Shown here: piece by piece, positions 24,517 through 35,900 of the stretch
Position numbering within the stretch: position 1 is the stretch's first letter
Layout of the letters: every line of letters begins with the position of its first letter
Assembly (NCBI RefSeq): GCF_026914265.1
Contig: NC_069133.1
Span: 50,605,182-50,669,181, forward strand
Origin: Mya arenaria
Taxonomy: Eukaryota > Mollusca > Bivalvia > Myida > Myidae
Reading direction: 5' to 3'
Length of the DNA stretch: 64,000 bases
The notes under the pieces: generated by a model
Seen by the model: the letters and a program-made list of their open reading frames with translations, nothing else
Databases searched by the model: none
What the model was told of the DNA's origin: nothing
Made by a program: the position numbers and the translations under genes

Positions 24517-27500
24517 CTGAAAAAACAGTTTATACCCTCAAATGACAGCGGTCAAAATTGATCTCTCTTTACAAGCCCTACATGTACAAAATATTTTCTT
24601 GGCTTTCTTGGAAGTACAGCAAATATTTTTCTTTTTTAAATATGTTTCTCAATATTTTGATAAGTGATATATATTTCAGAGTTCACAAACATCATCCAAA
24701 ATATATAGAGGATAATTGTATGTTTCAGTGAAAGATCATAGTATATCAAATTTCACCGAGGGAGCACCGAAATTTAAATTCATGAGTGGCATAGCCCAAA
24801 GTGAAACATTCAGTTTTTGTGGTACACTGAATTTTTGAAACAAACATTTTTTTCTTTTTATTATATGCTAAAAATTGGAATTAAAAGTAATTTAATCACA
24901 CTTTTTTAGAGGAACCTGCCAAGTTGTATGCGCAAGTAACATCTTTTTGGAAACTATGTTGTTAAAATTGTGTACCAGCCATGTACACGCTGACGTTTGA
25001 TTTGGAACCCAAAGCTGGCTAAATTTTCAAAACAGTGAAACTATCAAATTGATCAGATAGCATATATTATGATAAAAATAAAATATCATTTGAGCGAAAT
25101 GTCTCGATTACATCCACCAAAATGATATTAAGAACACTAACTTGAATTACATAACATTATTATTCCATGTGTTCAGGCTCATCAGCCTCCACCAATTGGA
25201 TCACCTGACAGATTCACATTTTATCATTTAGAGGAGCACTGACAATCAAATATTCATCCATCAGATTTTAACAGTTAAAGCAAACTTGCCATGAAGTAAC
25301 AAAAACAAGGCCATTATAATAATTAGTCGTTAATTGGTTTTATTAAGTGAGTTATTTAGGAGCTTGTGCATGTACACATGCTAGTATAGAATGATGGGCA
25401 TTTCTCCTTGAACACTTGATAATGTAAAGTTGGCACTAAGCTTTGCCTCGTCTTCCGACTAATATTTAGAAACCTCAACATAAGAGCTATGATACACTAT
25501 TACATGTACATCTAGTTTGTGTTTCCGCATAAAAACCAGTGTTGTTTCTTTAGGGCCGAAATTCACCCCCATTCACCTACTGAAAAAGTATGTATTTTTC
25601 CCCTACCAAGGTAAAAATAATAAATAACATTTTTTGAGGCATTGACCTTTAATAGTTTAGGAAATTTAGCAATTTAGTGCCATTTATGGATATGTCAATA
25701 GGATTGTTGAATAAAAGACTTGACAACTAGAAGAGCATTATATGATACATGTTAATATTTTCCTCCATTCTGCCTAATGATGCTATTTTTCCTTCATATC
25801 AATAAGCCCCTCCACTATTCCCTTATAAGTTGGAAAAAACACTGAAAGTTCTATCAAATACCTTGAAATATATCCATGTCAATCATGAAATACACTATTT
25901 TTCTCAAACTGAACTGAATTGTGGATACATCAGAGATCATTAATTGAAGAACATGCTGCATAAGTAAAGTCACAACATGATTTTTTTTCATTAAAAATGT
26001 TTTCTTCAACTTTGCATTTCCAACTGTGCGTAACAGAGCATGTGGTTGCCTATAGAAATAATGTGCTCATGCTGATAATTTCTCCTGTCAGGGAACATCA
26101 AACAATTGCAAAACTGAATGGAAAATTTTGATATCAGTAAAGTTAATACTGGTACTTCACAATATGGTCAGTGTTTCATGAAGATAGATACCTAGATAAA
26201 GGACATCAATTTTAGCTAGTAAAATTTAACTGAATGAAAATGTCACCTGAATCATTAAATATGAGTAAATAAGACCAAAAAGAAAATGGTTGGGCTATTA
26301 TTTCTTTTATCAGGCTTTATGTAAGAATGTTATTGTCATCATTGGCCAATTGCATTGAATCTATCTTCTGTAATGGCTGTATGTATAGGTTTTAAACTAC
26401 ATATTAAAACAAACACTTAAAAACTGACTATAAAAACCTATTTCATAGGTAATAAGGGTCGGGTCACCTGAACCAAATGTATTTTTTAGGGCTAAAAGAA
26501 ATCATCTTATACTGACCCTTAAACTCTTGACAATTCATAACTCAATCTTCATGTAATTGTTAGATTATCTTAACAAAATTGAAAAAACAACAACAACATA
26601 ATTATATTACACTTGCTTTTAAGATATAAACAATAAATTTTCTTTTGTCTTGGTGAATTGTTGGCAACCTTTTAGGTCTTTCAAAATAACTGCATAGACA
26701 TATACCTAAAACCACAAATATTAGTTTTCATTGATTTTAATAGGCCATGATTATCTTTAAATGGCATGATGTTATGACATTGGTCATCATGTTTGCCACA
26801 AGGTGAAGGATATCTTTATAGTGTGGACATTTAAATGTCAAGTTAAGCATTATCTTGGTTCACAAAGTTCAAAAGTTGAGCGCATTAGATCATGTTACAA
26901 GCACGCATGTTCATGTAAAAAATTGGTGTGCACCCAGATTGAGTACCAGGTTAAAACATGTACATTACGAAAAAAAATCCATTTAAGTATTATTGATTGC
27001 ATTTATTATGCCCTAAAATACCAGTTTTTGCTCCATTGTCACCAGTTCTGCTGAATTAAAATTGTGTTGTGACACAGGATTCATGCACCAGGGAGTAGAA
27101 AAAACTTGTCTAGTGTTGCCTAAGTTGTTAGTTTTTAATTGTTCAAAGAACAAATCCTATGCGATGGAACATTACAAGACAGCCATTCATAAGCATGTAA
27201 CTCTGCATGGTGGCAAGCTTTTTGTTGCCTTATGAGGAACGCTATTTTGATTGAGCTCATTACATTGAAAATCTGTGAAAAGTATTATTGGTATGAGTAT
27301 AATATTTTGTATGATATGGTTCCTGTGACATGCCTGAGCAAATTAGGGTAGGTAGGTTGGTTTTGTCTTCTTTTTAAGAAGCATTCCCTTTATCTCCTTC
27401 ATATGTGTGCGTGTTTCTACAACTTCTGGCTGTATATATACTAAACAAACAATGCTTTTATGTAGCTTGAGGCTTTTACTCACGCTCTGTAGCATTTTAT

Positions 27501-27633
27501 AAACTCCTATGAAACATTATTGCTGCACGGTGGGTGGTTTTTACACAATTTCCCATATAACCCATTTATGGGGCTCCCTTAGTGCACAGGACTCCAGGGT
27601 TCTGGTGAGAAAGCTTGTCACATTAAATCTTAA

Positions 27634-27815
27634 GGCCAAAAATGGTTTGCTTAGGGTGACATCCTTTTCAAAAACAGGTAGGGTAGGTAGGCTTTTTATA
27701 TTTTTCATTTTTTTTTTATTTGGTAGTATGAACATTATTGTCATCATTGAAGAAGGGTGTTATGGTGATCTTCTGTATAATGCTTTAAAAAATTTAAACT
27801 ACACATTAATTATTT
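27634..27815. repeat. Dispersed repeat, family C, copy 2
   Basis: Contains CTTAGGGTGACATCCTTTTC, GGTAGGGTAGGTAGGCTTTT and TTTAAACTACACATTA, matching the block at 16,530-16,870. The two short antisense frames here are products of this repeat. Confidence 0.6.
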
Positions 27816-27840
27816 TATTTACCAACTGAATACAGACTAT

Positions 27841-28260
27841 TACAAGAGCTGTCCTAAGACAGCGCGCTCGACTACACTACTTTGACTATTACAATTTACT
27901 ATCAAACAATACCCCGGTAATAGAAAGTTCAAAATATCATTTCGGAAAGAAATCCTTATACATAGTATCAACATGACCATTTACATTAGTGACATTCATT
28001 TTGGACAAAGACTATCGATTGCCGCCAACATGACATTGTCAGGGACGATAAATCAATACTCAATAAAAGACTCGTTGACGGCCATTTAGGTGGACTAGCC
28101 TAGAAAACATTTTCCAGTGCCAGACTTGCTAGTCCATATAAACAGCCGCTTTTGAGTCTTTGACTATTTATGTTTTGGTGACTCTACGCGTCCATATCCC
28201 ACTTGTTTTCCTAGCCAAGAATGACAGATACCAGCGCTAAGTATATTGAGCGGAAAGATA
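27841..28260. repeat. Dispersed repeat with ACAAGAGCTGTC head
   Basis: It starts ACAAGAGCTGTCCTAAGACA followed by GCGCGCTCGACTAC. The same kind of head, inverted, is at 48,605-48,632 (reverse complement ACAAGAGCTGTCACAGAGAC), and a shorter match is at about 17,670. The right boundary is not clear. Confidence 0.45.
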
Positions 28261-28562
28261 CACGGCACCTGCTAGACAGTTCAAAAATGGTGATGCTTTG
28301 ATGCTTTGTTGACAGATTGATCTGAATTTGTGTTTCATAAAACACTTAAGTGTAATAAGAGAAAGGTATTGGCTAAAAATAATTTATGTTTAACTTTTGT
28401 GTTTTTATTTAACAATGCAGTGTTAAATATTGTGGAGTTACAGTTGAAGAATATATTTAACATTGGTATGAATCAGCCGACTTGTGGCGTTTGGGGAACA
28501 AAATGAATATCCAAATGTTAAAAAAGTTCATTATATGCGCATTATTGTGGCTAAGGGCTTGC

Positions 28563-29258
28563 TAGTCTAAAATAATAGACGTGTTATACGGGATTCTTTC
28601 AATCCCTAACATCTAAACGGGAATGTGCAAAAAACGGGGGTGTTTAAAAAATATTGAAATTATTTTAAGTGAAGTATTTTATGGTTGAAATTGATCATAA
28701 AGAGTTATATTCATATTTTACCATGTAAGTGAAATGTTATCTTGCACTAAACAAGCATTTTATGCATTAAAACGAGTTGTTTACCTTTCCAATAAAACGA
28801 AAGTTTACTGACACAGAAAAAAATTATGCGAAGGGGAACAACTCGAAACAATCGTAATAACTCAGCCTCCTCCGACAAAGCTTAGAGATAGACCTCGTTA
28901 TACAATCGTAACAACTCGGCCATGGCCGAAATGTTCCGAGCGATTTAAAACTGTGCCCTGAAGCCTTGCAGGTGCCCTTCATGTATATATCGTTATGTTT
29001 TGACAGAATGAAATGAAGAAAAGCTGTCAAACTCATAATTATAAGTTGGATATTTATTTTTTGTGTACGGAACTAATATAAAATAACATTATCTGGTAAT
29101 ATTTCTTGTTTTTATGATATTTTATAGACTCTATATGCTTTAACCCGGAATCCTGATCGGAACAACTACCCACTTTTGATACAAAACAATTTGTACGTGA
29201 AGGATTTGCCATATCAAAAATCTAAAAATAATCCGCCAACGTACAATTATTTGGACTA
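28563..29258. repeat. MULE-like MITE, copy 1, with 9-bp target duplication
   Basis: Starts TAGTCTAAAATAATAGACG and ends GTACAATTATTTGGACTA, imperfect terminal inverted repeats of about 19 bp. It is flanked by AGGGCTTGC (28,554-28,562) and AGGGCTTCC (29,259-29,267), a 9-bp duplication with one mismatch. It is collinear over ~700 bp with the element at 44,613-45,315. A short minus-strand frame shared by both copies lies in the internal 'caactcggccatggccga' region and is probably not a gene. Confidence 0.85.
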
Positions 29259-29799
29259 AGGGCTTCCATGCTTGTGCCAACTTCAGCCACTGGTATTAAA
29301 AGAATGTGTTACTGAAATGTTTTAACTGGGAGCCATCACAACCTCACTGGTACCTACAAAAGCTGTCTTGTAATGTACCATCACATAGGCATTGGCTAGT
29401 AATACCCTAACTCAGTAACTGGCTTCAGTAAAGAATGGTCATGATGATCTAAAAATCATTTCTGACAAAGATTAAAACAACAATGGCAATTACAATTCAA
29501 TTTTTAAAAAGCATTACAAATGCACTTAAGTGTTATGAAGTAGCAAATAACTGCCATAACTGGATAAGTGTACTTTAATCAGTTGTAGTTTGTGAACACG
29601 TGGTCCCTGTCAAAAATGTAAACATAGCGTGGTCAAGATATTATTTATTAATAAACATAAATGACGAAGCTTTACACTTACGAAGTTTGTTTGACACGGT
29701 AGACGTCCGACTTGGTTTAAATAATTACTGGTTGTCGTTGTGTTTTTATCTTGTGAAACGCTTCAGACCCTCACAAACTTGCCAATTTGTACACACATT

Positions 29800-29900
29800 G
29801 GGTTTACTCATCAGCATCTACTGAACTTCCGGTTTTAACGTCACGCTCAAATCTCGCTTTAGACGAGCCGAGATCACTACTAGCAACACGAGACGCTTGC
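29800..29900 (-). promoter_or_regulatory. PPARGC1: Candidate first exon / promoter of the PGC-1 homologue
   Basis: A CpG-richer island in AT-rich DNA. On the minus strand ATG CTG ATG A (29,817-29,808) is followed by a GTAAAC donor. Splicing to the exon at 24,516 keeps phase and gives MLMKALMELDVEAD. A TAG codon sits immediately upstream in frame, which would make this the true start. Only 10 coding bases are involved, so chance cannot be excluded. Confidence 0.4.
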
Positions 29901-30504
29901 AATTGTGGTAATTGCAAATGCTTAATGGCTTTAATTTGATTAATTATGTAAACAAATAAAGGATTTTTTTTATTTTCAGCGGCAAGAAAAAAAAAGTATG
30001 CAATATATGATAACGTCTTTAATGATTTTGAGTTGCTGTCATGATTTTTTTCCACACCAAACATTTTTTTCATCCAATAAATGAAAAAAGGTTCTTATAA
30101 ATCATAGACATTTTGATGTTTTAGAGATGTTTTGGGTTTTGGGCTTTTTAAATATTTTCATGGGAAATAAAATCAATGAAAATCACTTTTGCATACACGG
30201 ACAAGAGCATTGTTGTAAGATGTTTGTTTTTAGGGCTTCCATTAAGAATTTGACACTGGACTGTATGAACTTCCTGTCCATCAATATTGGAAGTTTTTCA
30301 CTGTTCAAAAGGTGCAAGTTTAAGCCTCTCAAATATAATGATTTGTTCCAATTTTTTCAACTTGTATGTTAAAAATCAAATAATTTGCAACTATAACTTT
30401 CCAAATTCACATATTTATAATATATAGATTCATTTCACTTTCAGACTTATTGAAAGTACGACCACAAAAGTAATGTTGACACCAGCCATGCATTCAGTAA
30501 ACAT

Positions 30505-30928
30505 GTTGTATGTATGTATGTATGTATTTCTTTAGACCTTGCGGTCAAGGATAACCCGTGAAAGTGCAAGCACTTATTTCCAACGGAGTCCTTTGTTTTT
30601 TGCTGAAGGGACAGCACGCTGAAGAGACAGTGGTGGAATACAAGGAAGGCCGGGTGCAATATCCTAGCTCTTTTTCGAAGAGACCCCTTGGTTCTTTTAC
30701 GTGCTCGGTGTAAAGCACCGATACACGGGGTACAACTTTCTTGGTTAAACCAGTACTGAGGTACACCGCTTTTCCAAGCACTACCCTTTAAATGCCAAGC
30801 GCCAGGCAAGGGAGCTACTTGTACCAATTTTTAATGTCTTTTGGTATGACGCGGCCAGGGATCGAACCCACGACCTCCCGCTCTGTAGGCGGATGCTTAA
30901 CCACTAGGCCAAGGAGACGGTTACGGAG
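30505..30928 (-). mobile_element. tRNA-derived SINE with TACA-type tail
   Basis: On the minus strand the head reads GGCCTAGTGGTTAAGCATCC (A-box-like) and, 3' of it, GTGGGTTCGATCCCTGG (B-box). About 350 bp of body follows, ending in 'ccttgaccgcaaggtctaaagaaatac' and a (ATAC)n tail at about 30,505-30,528. This fits molluscan SINEs transcribed from an internal Pol III promoter. GGAGACGG occurs twice at the head (about 30,913 and 30,925). The family name is not assigned. Confidence 0.85.
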
Positions 30929-31498
30929 ACGGATGTTTGCATCAAATGTTCCCTGCTTGCAGTGTATGGGCTGCGTTGCAACAGGAATATAAAACAATGC
31001 ATTTGCTAGAGTTTTGTAAACGCTCGCCTTACTGAACGCACTGCAGGTTTTGATATTTTGAACTTTCAAGCTTTCAAATTTGGAAGATTTCTTCAGTATA
31101 ACAGAAGTGTTAGTACTTCCAAGGAATCAATTTTGGAAGTTTTAACCAAATCTTAGGGAGTAATATACTTCCAAACTTCCTTTAACGGAAGCCCTTTTTT
31201 TTAAGCATAGTTTATTTTTTATTTCAGTTTAGGACTATACTGTACAGTATATATATAGCACATGTCTTTGAAACAGTTACTTCTTTAAGCTTTGATGCTA
31301 ATTCAAATAATAAAGTTTCTCTTATGATTTTAGTTTCCTTGTATGCTTTACATATTTTAAATTGTTGATGATTTTATATAATATTATATAATTCTTTATA
31401 CAGTATGCTTACAAAAAAACTAAAATGAGTATAGTATTTATTTATTTTTTATTTCAACTCTGGTCTGAATGAGGTTACAATATATTCTGGTACTCATG

Positions 31499-31750
31499 CA
31501 GTAACCTGTTGTCCAGTGGTTAACGCACTCGCTTCTCACCTAGCTGACCCGGGTCCTATTGCAGGCCTCTCTGGGAGCATATGAGTTTGGTTTGTGGTCA
31601 CCAAGCCGGACAAGTGGGTTTCCTCCGGGTACTCCGGTTTCCCCCACAACACAAGACCACAGTCTCACCTAATAATGTGCCAACAGAGTGATTACTATAA
31701 TGTTGTTATAATTTGTTTCAAAACCATTGTAAAAAAATAAGTTTAAACTA
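31499..31750 (+). mobile_element. tRNA-derived SINE, full-length-like copy
   Basis: The head TGTCCAGTGGTTAACGCACT looks like an A box, and GACCCGGGTCCTATTGC is a weakened B box. The body TGGTCACCAAGCCGGACAAG to GGTACTCCGGTTTCCCCC and the tail 'aatgttgttataatttgt..aaaataagtttaaact' match the truncated copy at 5305-5495. It ends about 60 bp before the first coding exon of the coiled-coil gene. Confidence 0.8.
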
Positions 31751-31814
31751 TTCAGTAATCTTGAATTTCTGTAAGTGATCATGTGATGCCTTTTCTTTGA
31801 CTTCAGGCAGCATT

Positions 31815-32907
31815 ATGTCGGTAGTCCAAGGTACTGCGGCTGTAAATCTTCCAATCATCTCCAACAAGATGGTACCTAAACGCTATGAAGAGACAAAGCC
31901 AGTCCTAATACAAGGTTGTGCTCATAACAGGATCATAGGTAAGGAGGAGTATTAGTGTTTGATCTCATGTCTCCATCAATGTCATGGCAAAGCAGATTCA
32001 GAATTAGTTATTTAAAAAGGTTTCTGGTGTAAGCATTGGTCAAAATATCATTTCATAATTTATTGCATATATTCTGAGAGTATGTACTTTAGCAGAACTT
32101 TCCTCTATGATCAATGTCTAGTAAAGACATTTTGGCGCCAAAAAATGAACAACAATAACAAAACTCAAAAAGATAAATAATTTGGAGCTGATAATGATAA
32201 AGATGAGTCATACCATGTAAAGTTTACAGTCTTGTCAGATATGGACTTGAAAATAAATATCACTTTATCATTTAATTTGGTGGTAAAAATGGTAAGCACC
32301 ATTTGTAAACATACGTTTACATCTAAGTAACAACATGATAGTTATTTTGCCAACTGGCAGATAAGTAGGTTTTTAAATTGGAATAGAATCAATTTGGTAT
32401 GGCCTTCAAGGGGGTAACTGATCTGACAGAATGAACTGAAAATATATGAAATGCCATGGGTGATGCTGAAACCCCACGTTTTTGGTATTCAGATACATTT
32501 AGGGCTTTTTACGGCACATTTGAGTCCCAAGTGGGTGGTGGGTGGTGTGCGATATGCATAGTTAATGATATGGCAGAATTTGGGTAAAACATAAAGGAGT
32601 ATTCATTTCTCAATGACAGAGAGCAATTACATCCTCAATCAAGTTAAATCTTTAAGTTGATAGTTTTATTGTTCATAGACATTAAAAAAAATAATTTTAG
32701 TTGGTATTTACAGATTCATAGTATTTAAAGACATAACATGATAGTTTGTTTCTATAGGTTTAGGCCATGAGTTGCACAAAAAGGAACTGGAGAAAGCAGA
32801 ACAGGAGAAGCTTCATGCAATGAGAGTTGCCGAACAAGCAGTCTGGGAGGAAGCTGAAAAATTAAAAGTGATAGCATTGGAAAAGGTATGAGAAAAGGTT
32901 ACTGCAC

Positions 32908-32944
<37 letters not shown>

Positions 32945-35900
32945 GTAGTGTATTATTGCTTTGTAATTATACAAAGGATACAGATTGAATTGATAACATA
33001 TTTATTTATCTGTTTTAAGGCCAAAGAAGAAGCTGCCATTGAACAGGAAAGGGTCATCAAGAAACTGAAGAAGCAACAGGCCAAAGCCCTACTGGTATCA
33101 AAAAAATGTATTTTTGACATGTTTCTAAAAAGTGGTGAAATGCAATTTTATTTTTTTACTTAGGTTTATTGGAAAATGTTGGATTTAACTCTATTAAATT
33201 AACATACTCTTTAAAACAATGAGTTGATCAAAATATTAATTTACTGTTTCACTGTAAAAAACTAGTCCAATCAATATAGTGCTGCATGGAAAGAAAAATC
33301 AATGATGTCATTTCCAATATTATCTCATTTGGCTAAATTATGTAGCAAACTTTCAATTCATTATTATTTTTAACGAAAAATAACCATAAATTAAAAAGAA
33401 AAAGAGTTTGTTGTAGTGCAATTATAATATTTAACCTCTCTAAATATTATTTTTTGTGCTCAGTCAATGAGATGTATTACTATTTCACAGTGGAACAAAC
33501 TGTTATCCACTATAGTCTATACGCTATGAGCAAGAAATTACCATTAGGGCAAAGACATTTGAAATTTTAGATCTAGTGTTTAACAAGAGTTCGGACTAGC
33601 TGCAGCTGGCCAATGCCAATGCTTGTATGTTGTAGTTTCTCTTTGGTCGAACAAGCTTTAAAGAAACAAAGACAGTAGAATATTTTGTATAGTTTTTCAA
33701 ATGATACATAGCAGATCCTTTGAAAAATATTCAAAAATCGGTATTTATCCTTGCAGGAGGAGGCTTTGAAGGTTGAAATGGCCATGCAAAAACTTGCCAT
33801 TGAACAGGTCAAACAGGAGCGAGCAGAGGGTGAACAGAGGCTCAAGAAGGCCGTCAAGGAAACAGAACAAAGGTGAGTTACTTTGATACATGAACAAAGG
33901 TATAACCCCGCTTATAGGGGGAGTTTGGTGGAAATGCTATGCAGAAACTGGCCAAAGAAGAGGTTAACAAGAGGGAGCTTATGGCGAACAGAGGCTCCAT
34001 AAAGGCTGTCAGAGAAACTGAAAAAAGGTGGTTATGCACGTTATCTTTGATACATTTGATGAGATATTACCCCACTAGCAATGTGGTAGCATAGGGGTAG
34101 TCGTTTGCAATACCATGGAGGAAGCCAAAGTATGAAAAGAGGCTACTGGAAGGTATTCAGGCAGGTTTTAAGATCAGTTAATGATTGAAATATCAATAAA
34201 GGAAACAAATATCTAGATCATTTTAGGTAATAAAATAGGGTTATTAGTACTGCGTTTTGATCCGGGAGGTTGTATTCGATTCGAGTGGATTTTTGCAGAT
34301 TCGGATTTCACAAGGCGTATTAGCCATGATAAATAAAAATCTGCAAAAATTTACAAGAGTCGAATACGGTCTTCCGGATCAAAACGTAGTACCCTTTTAT
34401 TATATACATTACTGGTTAGATCACTTAAAAGCCAAATGTTTTCATAATAATTGTCATTTTAACGACGCACTATTTTGTTTTATGATGTCATTTTAACATC
34501 ACGCAACAATACTTGTTATGAAGTGACGTCACAAGAGTGGAATACGGCCGTATTTCACTGAAGTGGAAAACGCACAACCGTATTTTGCGATATGTATTGC
34601 GTGTGTATTAATGATGGGTATATAATAAAACATGACTTGTCACAAGACAGTCAAAATCTTACACTTAATATGATCATAAGACATGGTTTATTCTTGTGCT
34701 CATAAAGCAAACTGGCTTACCAAAGTGGAATTATTTCATGTATCTGATGGACATTAGCCATGATTAGGCTGGTTATTTCATAAGCTTTTGGCAAATAATA
34801 CTTAATTTCGATGACTGGTTACCCCATACGTTTTTAGTATCAGTTGAAACGGTAGGGATTTCTTAATGGTAATAATTATTTGTAAATGTAAATGACAGAA
34901 AATTAAATATATATAAAGCATAGCAGTCGTTCTTTATTTGATCTGAAATCAGATGTGAAAGGACTGTGTTTTGCAACCTTTCAATGTCAAAACTGCTTGT
35001 TTGTTACATGTTTTTTTATATATTTTATCATATCTACAAACCAAACCTTTTTAACCAGTACAAAAAACTCAATGCATCCAAAAATCACATATTTATACAA
35101 AGGATACCTTAAGTTGTGATTTTCTCCTCATAAACATAGATGTAAGCGGGAACTTGAAGCAGCTGTTGACAAGGCCAGACAAGAGGAGAAGAAAATAGCT
35201 GCGGACAAAGCAGAAAAAGTTGCACAGTAAGTCAATTTATAATAGAACACTCTTTGTGACTGTCTTTCAAACAATTAAAACCTTCATAATGCAAAGAGGT
35301 TGTTTAAGCTTGCCTGCTATATTCAAACCAAAGGAGTCAGAAGTGTTTTGTCATTGCTATGGGCTTGTCATCAACATCAAAAATCTTCAACCCAAGAATT
35401 GCTCTGACAAAAAAAATAATTCAATGAATTTAAATAAAACTAAGTACAATACATTTGTCTTCCCACTGCCAATACATTATATTTAGCAAAGTCAATAACT
35501 CTGGCTTACCCTAACATTAAATTATGTCCGCTGAATGACAAAGAAGAATGATCAATGGTTGGCATCAACTTTGCAGCGCTCGTTAGAGTGAATAGTATTT
35601 TTATAAGTAAAAAAATCGGAAGTGAATATAACAATGAATAAGTGAAGACAAAAACTGGTTAACACTAATTGTACAATGTTTGTTTTAAGGGAAACTAAAA
35701 GGTAAATGAATAAATGTCATATGTTTATATATTAATATCATAACATATAAATTACTTTATAGAAATGTGCATGTTGGATATATGGGGCTTCATTAATAAG
35801 CATAAAGTAAATAATGGTTATTCTTAGTGTTGATTGATTTGTTAATTAGCTGATTAGCATTATACCATGAATAAGTCAAAGGACAAAGTTTTTACACATG

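Larger units (their letters stand above)
24517..28562. other. Large 5' intron or upstream region of the PGC-1 homologue
   Basis: No further coding exon was found here on the minus strand. It contains diverged family C repeat copies (about 26,280-26,510 and 27,634-27,815) and a dispersed repeat starting ACAAGAGCTGTCCTAAGACA at 27,841. The remaining reading frames are short and without recognisable domains. Confidence 0.4.

Noticed and set aside
28824-29036. Conserved ~70-codon frame also found at 44,874-45,086
   Set aside because: Both frames lie inside the two MULE-like MITE copies, so their similarity is that of the element; there is no start context or domain.
30839-30925. A tRNA gene on the minus strand
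   Set aside because: A- and B-box sequences are present, but the arms do not complete a cloverleaf and the sequence continues into a SINE body and tail.
34080-34160. A third copy of the duplicated coiled-coil exon
   Set aside because: A few words recur (CCATGGAGGAAGCCAAAG, AGAGGCTA), but the alignment is too weak to separate from chance.
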